This document shows, piece after piece, positions 29,674-39,813 of a DNA stretch of 64,000 bases (the stretch's first letter is position 1; every line of letters starts with the position of its first letter). A program made the position numbers and the translations under genes. The stretch lies in contig JAPFFF010000037.1 of NCBI GenBank assembly GCA_039105265.1, positions 868,001 to 932,000 of the forward strand, read 5' to 3'. The DNA comes from Tritrichomonas musculus (lineage: Eukaryota > Parabasalia > Tritrichomonadida > Tritrichomonadidae). Under the pieces are notes generated by a model. The model did not search any database and was not told the DNA's origin. It saw nothing but the letters and a program-made list of their open reading frames with translations.

Positions 29674-31101
29674 TTATGCTTCATCAGCCTTATTTTCATC
29701 TTGGTTTCCATTTCCTTCATTTGATGATTTATCATTAGCTCTATTCTTTTTGCGAATAACAATTATTACAACAACAACAACAATTGCAATTACAACAACA
29801 ACAGCAACAACAATTCCAACGATCATTCCGACGTTAGGGCCTGATTTTTTAGGTTTGAATGAGTAAAGAGGTTGAGTTTCAACTTCCAATTGAATATTTT
29901 CACTTTTTTTGACCTCAAATTTGGATTCATCACAAGTAAGAATCAATTTTGGCTTATTGGCAACCTTTTCCCATTCTCCAGATGTAGTGATAGTGAGAGA
30001 TTTGCTTTCCAATTTATTTGCACCCATACCGAGTCCAGGAGCGCTTGTATCTAATGGTCTATCTAAGACGGTGACGTTAACTTCTGAGTAATAATCAAGG
30101 GTTGTGTCACTAACTTGAATATCAATGTAGAATGTGAAAACAATTATTGAGAAACGCTTAGAAAAAGTGTAAGGTACTCCGTATTTAGGAAAGTTTCCAA
30201 AAAGTTGGCCTCGCTTTGCTTCTTTGAGTTCCCATCGTTTGGAATTGTATATTACTTGATATTGTTGAGTTGGTTCACCATCGAAATCTACTTTGATCGT
30301 TATTAAGTAAAGAGTATATTGGTTAACCTCGACTTTGTCTGAAGAAGATAATTTATTATGAGAATATTCATCAACAACTAAGTTATCTGATTTGATTTTT
30401 TCTGATTCTGAGTCAATTTTTGATTCACATAAAAATAATGTGTGGCAATTGCAAGCTCCTCCTACAAATTTGATATTTTGGTAAGCAACTGTGAGATAAG
30501 AAACTTTTGAACCAATGTCACCTCGGAGAAGTGTTAAATCATTAGATTTTGGAGACTTTCCTTTCTTTTTGGCAAGCAATTTACCATGTCTTAAAACACT
30601 TTCTTGGCTTCCATCAAAACGTGATTTAATCATTTTCTTCACGATCTTTTGATTGATTTTTGTTAAGAATTCTAATGTATTGTCTTTGTTGAGCTTGGCA
30701 CTGAATGGGAATAGAGATGTAAAATCAACATAGAAAACAGACATCTTTGACTTCAAACTGTTGAAATTAACAACTTGCTTTTCCGAATCAAAGAGCATGC
30801 TCATGTAATAGAGGAAATCTGTCTTCTTTGAAACTTTGCTTAAAACAGAATCAATGTCGCTTCCATCACCTAAAATGTAGCCTTCAAATGCATCCATTCC
30901 AGCTTCACACGCTTCTCTATCACTCTTGTTGTCAGTTATATCTTTGCATAACGCCTTCATGTTCTTTTTATAGTCTTTCATTGCATCTTCAAATTGTTTG
31001 ATAAGATCTGGTGTGTATGATTCACTGAGCATTACAATTGTGTATTTAGGAATCTTGACACTTGCTGATAATATGAAAATAGGGAAGATGAGACAAAGCA
31101 T
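29674..31101 (-). CDS. Type I membrane protein, large ectodomain, unknown function
   Basis: 475 residues from the ATG at 31101. The N-terminus (MLCLIFPIFILSASV) is a signal peptide. The ectodomain of about 410 residues has an N-terminal helical Lys/Asp-rich part with Cys residues (KALCKDITDNKSDREACEAG) and a C-terminal beta-rich part. One transmembrane helix at about 424-449 is almost pure Val/Ile (VVVVIAIVVVVVIIVI), followed by RKKN and a 25-residue hydrophilic tail. The organisation fits a surface or endomembrane receptor-like protein; no domain family is recognised. The transmembrane segment is encoded by an AAC/ACA-like simple repeat, as seen on the plus strand at 29760-29820. Confidence 0.8.
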   Translation of the reverse strand: MLCLIFPIFILSASVKIPKYTIVMLSESYTPDLIKQFEDAMKDYKKNMKALCKDITDNKSDREACEAGMDAFEGYILGDGSDIDSVLSKVSKKTDFLYYMSMLFDSEKQVVNFNSLKSKMSVFYVDFTSLFPFSAKLNKDNTLEFLTKINQKIVKKMIKSRFDGSQESVLRHGKLLAKKKGKSPKSNDLTLLRGDIGSKVSYLTVAYQNIKFVGGACNCHTLFLCESKIDSESEKIKSDNLVVDEYSHNKLSSSDKVEVNQYTLYLITIKVDFDGEPTQQYQVIYNSKRWELKEAKRGQLFGNFPKYGVPYTFSKRFSIIVFTFYIDIQVSDTTLDYYSEVNVTVLDRPLDTSAPGLGMGANKLESKSLTITTSGEWEKVANKPKLILTCDESKFEVKKSENIQLEVETQPLYSFKPKKSGPNVGMIVGIVVAVVVVIAIVVVVVIIVIRKKNRANDKSSNEGNGNQDENKADEA

Positions 31102-32719
31102 GTTCTCTAAAAAAAAATGAAGTGATAAAAAGCAAAGTTTTTAAGCATAAAATTTTAAACAAGCAAAAATTCAAATTAAAATTGAAACATTTAAGGGTAA
31201 AGTTGGCCTTTGAACTTTTTCAATGCATAAACTATTCAAAATATAGAAAAACTAACTTTACTCATAAATATTTTTATATTAAAACCGTTTATTTTTTTGT
31301 TTTTGAATGTAAATTTGATTAATAGTTCTCTCAATTTTTTATCTATTTTATTTATATGGATTTATTGAAAATAAATGTATTTTGTTCTAGAAAAATGGAT
31401 AGTCAATAATTTGGTTTTGAATGTAATATTGAGTCAGTTCACCTCAATATATTTTTAAAAGAAAGAATGCATTATATTGCATTAATGGATCTGATTTATG
31501 TCAAATAAAATCCAATATATTAATGTATATAGAATGTTTGATAAATATAAAATAAATCTCTTAAAATTCAATTAAACCGTAACGAAATCTTCTCAATTTT
31601 CAATACTGCATACCAAATTAAAAAAAGCAGTATTTAGATATCACTTTGACAATAATTTATATATAGTCGATTCAATGTGGTAACAGTGGATTGAGAAAAT
31701 GTTGATAATTTGAATTAAAAGATAAAGATAAAAATTTAATAAATTGAATATTTGAATGCAATAACGATGGTATTTTCTGAAGAAAAATTTCAATGAATAT
31801 TTGTTTCATTTTTCAGTTGCCTATTAGAGTATCAGTGCATAAGGTATGAGATGAAAAATGATAAAAGTTATGTTCCAAGACGAAATTTCATTTATCTAAA
31901 ATTCAGTAAAAGTCATGAAATGGGTCAATTTTGAAAAACTATATTTTGGTTATATTTTGACCAATCTTGGATCTCCCACTATTTCCTCCTAAATATCAAA
32001 GTTTTTTATGATTTGTATTATTTTGAACTAGGAAAAAATAAGTTGTTACTTAAATAAGTTGGTATTTTATCAAAAATTTTGATATTTATCATTTTTTTTT
32101 ATTTTTTTGACAAAAATTCATTCTAACAATGTATATCTATCGTTTGGCATGAATTTATTTGTTTTTTAAAAACCTTAAATTTTATCTTATATTTTAATAT
32201 TTTGAATAAAAACTCAAAAATACTTTTTTTGAATTCATCTTTACATTTAAGAATATTTTAACATATATAAGTTTATTTTCTTTAACTATATCTCAGAATT
32301 TCATCTAATTTATTTTTGTGAATAGATCCGTGTCACAAATTGAGAGGAAATTATAAATTCAATTCAAAATTATGGCATTCTTAGTTTTGTTATTTTCTCA
32401 AAAAAATTCATACATGTCCGAGCATAAATTTTCAAAAATCTATTAAATATAATTAGTAATTGCTTTATAACAGAAAAAAATAGAAATAAAGTAAATAAAT
32501 ATTTAATATCGTTTATTTCCTTTATCATATGGGTTTTATCTAGTTTAAAAAAGCATTAAAAAATGAAAAACTAAATATATCTGTCTAAAATGTAATAGCT
32601 TCAAAATGGTGAAATTTTGACCGAAGATTTAAAAAAAAAAAAAAAAGGTTCTGATTGTAACATACAATCATGAAATATATCTGACTTAAAAATTTTTTTG
32701 GCAAAAACATTTTTTCTGA
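31102..32719. other. Intergenic region, nothing recognised
   Basis: About 1.6 kb upstream of the membrane-protein gene. Very AT-rich, with short A/T runs and scattered short frames (for example 31122-31322 plus) that look like chance. A TTCTCAAAAA box near 32395 resembles the motif at nearby MITE ends. Confidence 0.5.
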
Positions 32720-33191
32720 GGTACAGGTAGGCTTGTTATTCTGATATCAATTATCAGGGTTGGCACTTTTTTTAACTCAGATAATCGATAATAAAATGCT
32801 ATCGATTGGATCTTTTAATTGATTAATTCGATTATCAAGTATGAAATGTGATACAAAAAAATTATGCTTTTGATATCGAATCTTGATTAATCGAAACTAA
32901 TAACTGAAAAAACCATTAAAAATAGTATTTTAATGGAATAAAATAAATATATTCTAACTTATTATGTAAAAGAATAAGCTTTTATTAATTTTTATAACGG
33001 ATATGTGAAGTAATCAGTTAAAAAAGTTTACAAAATTTTGATACGTTAAAATAATTTCAATATTGATAATCGATCTTTTATTTTTATTCATTATTGATAT
33101 CAGAGAATAAATTTTTGATTTGATATTGATATCAAAAAAAGGGATCAATTATCGATATCGAAAATCGAGACTTAACAAGCCTAGGTACAGG
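32720..33191. mobile_element. hAT-like MITE with 8-bp target duplication
   Basis: A 456-bp element (32728-33183) begins TAGGCTTGTTA and ends with the exact inverse TAACAAGCCTA. It is flanked by a perfect 8-bp direct repeat, GGTACAGG, at 32720-32727 and 33184-33191. An 8-bp duplication is typical of hAT transposons, and the TAG-starting tip fits. The interior holds many GATATC, ATCGAT and GATAATCGAT boxes in both orientations, like the subterminal repeats of hAT elements. There is no coding capacity, so it is non-autonomous. Confidence 0.85.
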
Positions 33192-33202
33192 CGCTTAAAA
33201 AT

Positions 33203-33204
<2 letters not shown>

Positions 33205-33247
<43 letters not shown>
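33205..33247 (+). repeat. 43-bp poly-T homopolymer
   Basis: An uninterrupted T run in the 108-bp gap between two MITE-like elements. Confidence 0.85.
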
Positions 33248-33248
<1 letters not shown>

Positions 33249-33292
33249 ATATTTAGTATTTTAATTATACATATATATACAATTATTTTTGT

Positions 33293-34117
33293 ATTATACT
33301 AAGCTTGTAAATTTGGTGAAATAAACGTTTTTTGGGTTTTAAAAATCACCAAATGTAACCATATTATTGTCAAATAAATTTTATTAATAAAATTTAGTCT
33401 TATCAAAAGTCATAAACCATTGAATTATTTGAAAGAGGAATTAAATGAGTTTTATCAAAATAATTGTATGATTTGTTTAATATATCATATAAAATAATAA
33501 TAAAAAGCTCATTTATATTGACGATGAAAAGCCAAATAACCGATTTCACCAAAAGCCCAGGTCTTGGGCTTTTGGCGACAGAATTCAATTTTGAATAGTT
33601 TACATATATTTTGGAGATCACCAAAACGGTTTTTTTGGCGATGGTGATTTGTAAAGCTTTCAAAATATCATATATAAAATAAAAAAAAAATAAGATATAA
33701 ATATATAATAAAATCAATAAAAGCATTTTTTCAATTGAAAATAAATTTTTTTTTCATTTATATTTTAAATATATACCGATATAAAATGTATTTAAAATAT
33801 TAATAGTATTTATATTTTTATGAATATATATAGCCGAATAATAAATAATGCATTGAAATAATTCATTGAAATATTAATAGTATTTATATTTTTATGAATA
33901 TATATAGCCGAGTAATTAAATAAATTCATTGAATTTATTGAATGTTGATTCGTAAATTGAATTATTATTTAATCAAATATCTTTTAATCATTTTATTTAA
34001 TAATTCATAAGAAATAACTTTTTAAAAGATTTATTAAAATCGCCAAAAGACCAGAAAGAATCACCAAGACCAGGTCTTTTTTTTACATTTGGGTATATTT
34101 TACAAGCTTAATTATAC
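33293..34117. mobile_element. MITE-like element with 12-bp inverted ends and 7-bp flanking repeat
   Basis: An 811-bp element (33300-34110) with perfect 12-bp inverted ends, TAAGCTTGTAAA and TTTACAAGCTTA, flanked by direct repeats ATTATAC at 33293-33299 and 34111-34117. Subterminal TCACCAAA/TTTGGTGA and ATCGCCAAAA boxes occur repeatedly in both orientations near both ends. A 74-bp-offset internal duplication is present (33797 and 33871). No transposase. The 7-bp duplication does not point cleanly to one superfamily. Confidence 0.75.
33797..33915 (+). repeat. Internal ~74-bp tandem duplication
   Basis: A segment beginning ATATTAATAGTATTTATA and ending ATATATATAGCCGA is repeated with an offset of 74 bp (starts 33797 and 33871). 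It lies inside the 811-bp MITE-like element. Confidence 0.8.
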
Positions 34118-34388
34118 ATTGTTGAATTTTGTTCCACTGATTCAGCTATAAAATCAATTTTATTTTTCATAAAAATTTGAATGGTTTATATATATTTCTC
34201 ACAAATTTATTATTATGATTCATCAATGCTTACAAAATTTATATTTTTGTTATGGATAAATTGAAACATATAAATATATAAAATTTTAAATGAATGAATG
34301 GTTTACAAATTATTTTTTCTGATAAAAATATTTATGAAATATTTCATATCACATTTCATTAATTTTGACAAAATTTTATTTTGTAAAA
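34118..34388. other. Upstream region of the ankyrin gene
   Basis: AT-rich spacer of about 270 bp; no feature recognised. Confidence 0.4.
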
Positions 34389-36496
34389 ATGAGTTCTGAA
34401 ACATTTGTTGACAAAATGAAAAGTATTCAAAGTTCCTTTCTGGAATTCCTTGAAGAAGAATCAGATGGAGAAGACAAATATGACAATTTCATTAATCTTG
34501 TCTCGACTCAACAAATAATTAATGAAAAAGATGAATTTAAAGCATTATTACAATTAATAATGAGCATTGTGAACAATCATCATCGTGTTCAGAATTTTAT
34601 TTCTAAAGTTGAGCGAGTTTTAAGACAATTCAAACAAGATCTCCAAAAATATTTTTCAAATTCAGAAATATTCAACATTTTCAAAGATAACAAGAGAATC
34701 TTTCTATTTCTTCTTGAAGAAAAACTGATGATAATTGATGAATACATTTTTTCAATAATTACTAGTTCAGAATATGTTCGAAAGAACTATTGTGAATATT
34801 TTCAACCAGAAATCAAACCGTTTCTCACAAAAGAAAACATTGAAAAATACGGCAGCAAGAATGAATCGTTAAAAGTTGATAAATTTATTGAACGAATGAA
34901 CAAAGAAGTTGAAGAAAAATTCTATGAAAAACGACTAGAAGGAGCAAATGATGATTATTTATGTGAATTGATTCGAAATAATGAAATCAAAGAATTTATC
35001 AGATTTACAGAACAAAGAAATTTGTCACTTGAAATTTGCATTAAAAAATCAATTTTTGAAACAAACCAACTTTTGACTGATAAATTAAACATTAGTCTGA
35101 TTGAATATGCATCATTTTATGGTTCGAATGACATCATCAAATACTTTGAAAAGAAAGGAGTTGAACTGACATCATCGATGTGGATTTATGCTATTCACAG
35201 TTGTAATGCAGAACTGATCAAATATCTTGAAGACAATCATGTTTCACCTCCAGAAAATAAATATGAAATAATTTTTGAAGAATCGATCAAATGTCATCAC
35301 AATGATATTTCGAACTACATCATTGATAATCTAATTAAAGAAGAAGATTTACAAAGTAACATTGAAAACAACTATTATCACAATCTTTATCGATATGCTG
35401 TTAAATATTACAATTATTGTTTTTACCCAGCAAACATGAAATACAAAAACATGTTTTTTTATTTATGTGAATTTGATTATTACACACTTGTGAAACTTTA
35501 TTTGACAGAAGGAACCATTGACATAAATGCTAAAATTAAAATACTAATCATTCAAATAGTGTTTTAAATCAAAAGCATTCATGATATTCAAATCTAACTT
35601 TTTTTCATAAAATTGAAAACTTGAATGATTTATGGAATTTAACTCGAATATTTAATAGAGCGGCGTTGATTTGGGCTGCATATAATGGCCATAAAGAAAT
35701 TGTTGAACTATTAATAAGCCAAGAAGGCATTGATATCAACATTCAAGACATTTTAAATCAAAAACATTCATAAAATTCAAATCTAACTTTTTTGATTATA
35801 TTGAAAAATTGAATGATTTATGGAATTTAACTCGAACATTTGATTTTACTGCGTTGATTTGGGCTGCAAGAAATGGCCATAAAGAAATTGTTGAACTATT
35901 AATAAGCCAAGAAGGCATTGATATCAACATTCAAAACATTTTAAATCAAAAACATTCATATAATTCAAATCTAACTTTTTTGATTATATTTAAAAATTGA
36001 ATGATTTATGAAATTTAACTCGATAATTTAATAGAACGGCGTTGATTATTTGTGCAGGAAATGGCGATAAAGAAATTGTTGAACTATTAATAAGCCAAGA
36101 AAGCATTGATATCAACATTCAAGACATCTTAAATCAAAAACATTCATGAAATTCAAATCTAACTTTTTTCATTATATTGAAAAATTGAATGATTTATAGA
36201 ATTTAACTCGAACATTTGATTTTACTGCGTTGATTTATGCTGCGAGAGAAGGCCATAAAGAAATTGTTGAACTATTAATAAGGCAAGAAGACATTGATAT
36301 CAACATTCAAGGCATTTTAAATCAAAAACATTCATTATATTCAAATCTAACTTTTTTCATGATATTGAAAAATTGAATGATTTATGGAATTTTGAAATAA
36401 AATATTCACAAAGCTGCCATTGTCTGTGCAAGAGAAAAAAATCATCCAGAAATTGTTGACCTTCTATCTAAATGGCCGATCAAAATAAAACCCTAA
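34389..36496 (+). pseudogene. Ankyrin-repeat gene decaying into an out-of-frame 188-bp array
   Basis: The open part starts at the ATG at 34389 (MSSETFVDKMK; the frame extends back to a TTG at 34365) and runs to a stop at 35567, giving 392 residues. It has a long helical N-terminal region, then degenerate ankyrin-like helices (SLIEYASFYGSNDIIKYFEKK). Downstream, four copies of a clear ankyrin repeat (for example FDFTALIWAARNGHKEIVEL, then LISQEGIDINIQ) recur every 188 bp (anchor at 35721, 35909, 36097 and 36285). Since 188 is not a multiple of three, each unit shifts frame into the next, and stops occur in each spacer. A last degenerate repeat (HKAAIVCAREKNHPEIVDLL) ends with a stop at 36496. 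No trichomonad-type intron signal was seen in the spacers. It is therefore either a host pseudogene or a truncated 392-residue protein with a dead tail. Such ankyrin families are abundant in trichomonads. Confidence 0.75.
35556..36400 (+). repeat. 188-bp tandem array of ankyrin unit plus spacer
   Basis: Successive units contain about 99 bp of ankyrin coding sequence and about 89 bp of spacer (TCAAATCTAACTTTTTT box, then GAATGATTTATGGAATTTAA box). The period is exactly 188 bp over four units. Units differ by scattered substitutions, indicating duplication in blocks rather than decay of an original 99-bp ankyrin register. Confidence 0.85.
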
Positions 36497-36648
36497 GGCG
36501 AGAAATTGAAGTCTCAATGATTAATAAAAATTAATTACTTTAATCATAATCATATTTTAATTTTTAATTGAATAGTATTTTTATATTATATTATTGTGAC
36601 TTTTTATTCATGAAATGGAGGACATGAATTTTAAACTTTCTTTGCAAA

Positions 36649-37490
36649 GATTTTCTAGAGTAGCTGCAACAAATTCAAAACATGATCGTATTTCTTTTGA
36701 AGTGTGATATGAAAATTCTATTTTTTAATAAAATTTTTATCAGTTGTATTTATTATTTCGGAAAGCAAATAATAAAATATATGTTGCAATGAGTTGTTTA
36801 TTGATATTTAATATAGTGCATGCTAAATAATTATAAATTGTAAACTTTTTTGTTGGTTATTAGAATTTTTTTTAATTAAAAGCAAGGTTCCAATGAAAGG
36901 ATCCTTTTTATAATAGACTGAAAAATAGTTTAATATATGTAAAAATGATTAATCATGATATTAATTCAAATTTTATAGATAATTATAATATGAATTATAT
37001 ATGAATTATTTTTGGATTTCTTTAGGTTTAAAGCTGGATTCATGAAATAGTTAAGAACTTGTAGATTCACTAGGTTGGAAATCTTTCATTTAATAATTCA
37101 AATCCAATTCAAAAAGATAATTAAAAAGAAAGAATTCTATGTTTTGTTTTGTTACAAAAGTTTTCACATTTTTTCATGAATAAAATTAAAATTATGCTTA
37201 ACGCGACCAAGGAATTATTCTCATATATTTGATATTTATTTATTTATAATTAATTTTATATTTTTACCAAATAAAGGATGACGCATGCACATTTTTAGCA
37301 TCGTGAATTTATACATTTTTCCCAGGAATTTTAATCATTTATTTAAAAAGTACAAACGCTCAAAATAAAGTTTTATATTATATTATTATAAAATCATAAA
37401 ACCTTCTTACCAATGAGAAAAATCAATTTGACAGTCCACTTTTTGAGAGGACGTGTCCAAGAAATTTCGTTGCAGCTACTCTGATTTTCT
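36649..37490. mobile_element. Non-autonomous DNA transposon with 8-bp target duplication
   Basis: An 826-bp element (36657-37482). The left end is AGAGTAGCTGCAAC and the right end is its exact inverse, GTTGCAGCTACTCT, with weaker symmetry inward. It is flanked by perfect 8-bp direct repeats GATTTTCT at 36649-36656 and 37483-37490. The 8-bp duplication suggests the hAT superfamily, though the AGAG tip is not diagnostic and Merlin- or P-like elements are alternatives. No coding capacity. Near the right end is an ACTTTTTGAGAG box shared with other MITE ends in the window. Confidence 0.85.
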
Positions 37491-37513
37491 CTGATTAGAA
37501 AAAAAAAAAAACT

Positions 37514-37700
37514 CTAGGGATGGGAAACTGGCACCGGGCGGGCAATGGGTCCGAAATAAACGTACTGCCCGGGCATGCCCGGGCAAATTTAACGGGCAAA
37601 ATGGGCTGCCCGGGCAAAACGGTTATTTACGTTTTTTCGGGCGAAGCCGTGCCCGTTTCTACTTTTTTGGGCAATTGCCCGGGGCTGCCCATTTTCATAA
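37514..37700 (+). repeat. GC-rich GCCCGGGC-repeat patch with hAT-like tip
   Basis: An abrupt GC-rich island starting TAGGGATGGGAAACTGGCAC and containing GCCCGGGC or GGGCAxxGCCC palindromes several times (for example 37568, 37577 and 37608). The same opening and a GCCGTGCCCGT block are shared with the smaller patch at 25050-25117. Similar GC-rich non-autonomous hAT elements with CAGGGATGGG ends occur in other eukaryotes. A 22-bp T run follows at 37731. The opposite end is not seen. Confidence 0.45.
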
Positions 37701-37752
37701 AAAAGAATTTGGTTCGAATATTTTCCGAACTTTTTTTTTTTTTTTTTTTTTT

Positions 37753-38584
37753 AGAAAACAGCATTGGCAAAATAAAGTTTATGAATGATTTTTGTTTAAA
37801 AAAATGCATGAATATATTGTATTTTATATTTTAAATATGATTAAATTAAAAAAATCATATTTACTTATCTGATCACCCAAAAATTTCATTTAGATATTAT
37901 GTCATTAACATAAAAAAGCAATTTTGACACAACAGTATAGTAATATATATGCTATTCTAACTATAAGTTCATAAATAAAACTTTTAACTTGAATGATTTA
38001 TGTGTTCTGATTTTTTCATTTTTAAATATAATATCATCTCCTTCATATCAGTTAAATATTCCAATTGGTTTACATAAATATAATGATATACACTGCTATA
38101 ACAATAATAAGTAATATGAAATAATAAAATCAAGTGTGAGTATTCAAAAAGTTTGATGTGAAGTGAGGACCAGTACCTCTATTAAAAAACGATTTTATTG
38201 AATGCACATTTTTTGAGAGCTGCTCTCTCAAAAAGTTGTAACGTGAAATAAAATGTTTCCCCTATATATAAATATTTTATCCTTCCGATTTTGGGAGTTA
38301 TAGCATAGAGGCTAAACTGAATTAAGATTGAAGATATTGTATTCGAAAGCAAACTGTCTTGCTTTGTACAAATACTGGTTTGACAGTTTAAAAAAATTAA
38401 ATTGTAAGTATCAGATTATTAAACTTGTAATGATATCGATTGTAATTTTGTATCAGAAGCAAAAAAGTGATATCGATTGAAATTTTTTTAAGTTTTTGTT
38501 AAATTTCACCTAAAAAAATATTTTTCACCAATAACCGCTGTTGAATTTTTTTGATGTATTTTGAAAAATGAAGAATTTATAAAT
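37753..38584. other. Intergenic region upstream of the coiled-coil gene
   Basis: About 830 bp, AT-rich. At about 38207-38241 lies a tight palindrome, TTTTTTGAGAG, then CTG, then CTCTCTCAAAAA, reminiscent of two MITE-end motifs placed head to head. Nothing else recognised. Confidence 0.5.
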
Positions 38585-39373
38585 ATGAAAAACAGTGATT
38601 TTTCTTTTGAAGAAGCAAAACTACGAATTGCAAGTGGCCTTAAGAAACTTAAAGACCTTGATGACATTAGGAGGAAATTAAATGAGCAGCTTTTTTTACT
38701 TGACTTACAGCAAGAAGTCAGTATCAAAAGGTATAAAAAATATCTTCAAATGATAGGTGAATATCAGCAGCAAGAAAATAATCGTTATATTTACTTGCAA
38801 AACAAAGATGAGAACAATCTTCTGAGTTCTCTGAACGGTTTTATATCATCAATCAATAAAGATATTCCAATAATTTGCTCGCAAAAGATTAAAGAAGATA
38901 GAATTACTAATGTAAAAGCAAAATTAGAGCAATATAAGATTTTTATCTTTCAAAAGAAGGAAGCTTATTTAAATCTTACCAAACAAGATATGCTTATAAC
39001 TAGTATTTTAAATCAAAAAGATTGTGCAAATGATGAATTGAAATGGAAATCTAATATTAGTAATTCAAAAAAAAATGATGCCAAAATAAGTGAAAGTATT
39101 TCTAATTGTATGGAATTAGAAATATTAATGAATAAGATCAATGATCAGCTAAATAAAAAGAATAAATTGGTAATGCGGCGTGAAGGTTTATTTCGAGAAC
39201 TTAAAATCATGTTTAAAATCGAAAAAGAATTGCAAAATCAGTTATTTATATTACAAAAGCAAGCAGATATACTTGTTGAAAAAAGAAAATGGCATCCTGA
39301 ATCACTAGGTCCTGTTGAATCTTCCAAGGATTCAAAGTTTACAATATGTAAAAGTTCATTATCTATTCCTTGA
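38585..39373 (+). CDS. Small coiled-coil protein of unknown function
   Basis: 262 residues from the ATG at 38585 (MKNSDFSFEEAKLRIASGLK). The frame extends back to a TTG at 38561 but has no earlier ATG. Almost the whole chain is predicted helical with heptad-like hydrophobic spacing (KKLKDLDDIRRKLNEQLFLL, MRREGLFRELKIMFKIEKEL), ending in a short Ser/Pro-rich tail (HPESLGPVESSKD). No family recognised. It converges with the CDC14 gene across 440 bp. Cytoskeletal or adaptor roles are possible but not shown. Confidence 0.65.
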   Translation: MKNSDFSFEEAKLRIASGLKKLKDLDDIRRKLNEQLFLLDLQQEVSIKRYKKYLQMIGEYQQQENNRYIYLQNKDENNLLSSLNGFISSINKDIPIICSQKIKEDRITNVKAKLEQYKIFIFQKKEAYLNLTKQDMLITSILNQKDCANDELKWKSNISNSKKNDAKISESISNCMELEILMNKINDQLNKKNKLVMRREGLFRELKIMFKIEKELQNQLFILQKQADILVEKRKWHPESLGPVESSKDSKFTICKSSLSIP

Positions 39374-39813
39374 AAGAAGATGAATACATTAAATATTTAA
39401 TAAATCCAAATTGAAAAATTGATCTTTTTTTAAAACTGGTAATAAAGGATTTAAGTGGCAAATTAAATATTGTATGTCTGAAAAAAAGCGTAAAAAGCTT
39501 TTTTAAAAAATAATCTTTGTATTTTTTCCAATTGATAAAATATCAAAAAATAATATTATTTTGATTGGCCTTGATTAGATAGCATTGATTAATAAATAAA
39601 CGAATTGTACTACATTATATGTGAAATTTGAAATTTTTTTTTTGATAATCTCATATTGAATACCAATATTAAACGATTTTATATTTAGCATTTAATATAT
39701 ATAAAAAATTGGTAGAATTTATTTTTTATTAATATATAAATTATAAACTACTATTAAAGAGAAATATATATTAATTTCCAAGAAGCATCAGATTTGATAT
39801 TTATCTTTCAGGC
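39374..39813. other. Spacer between convergent genes
   Basis: 440 bp, AT-rich, containing the 3' ends of both genes. No repeat or RNA gene recognised. Confidence 0.5.

Noticed and set aside
33403-33726. 107-codon minus-strand frame
   Set aside because: Lies inside the 811-bp MITE-like element and is low-complexity Leu/Ile/Tyr sequence from AT bias.
35567-36496. Spacers of the ankyrin array as introns
   Set aside because: No GTATGT-like donor or ACTAACxxACAG acceptor is seen in the spacers; frame drift and stops are better explained by decay.
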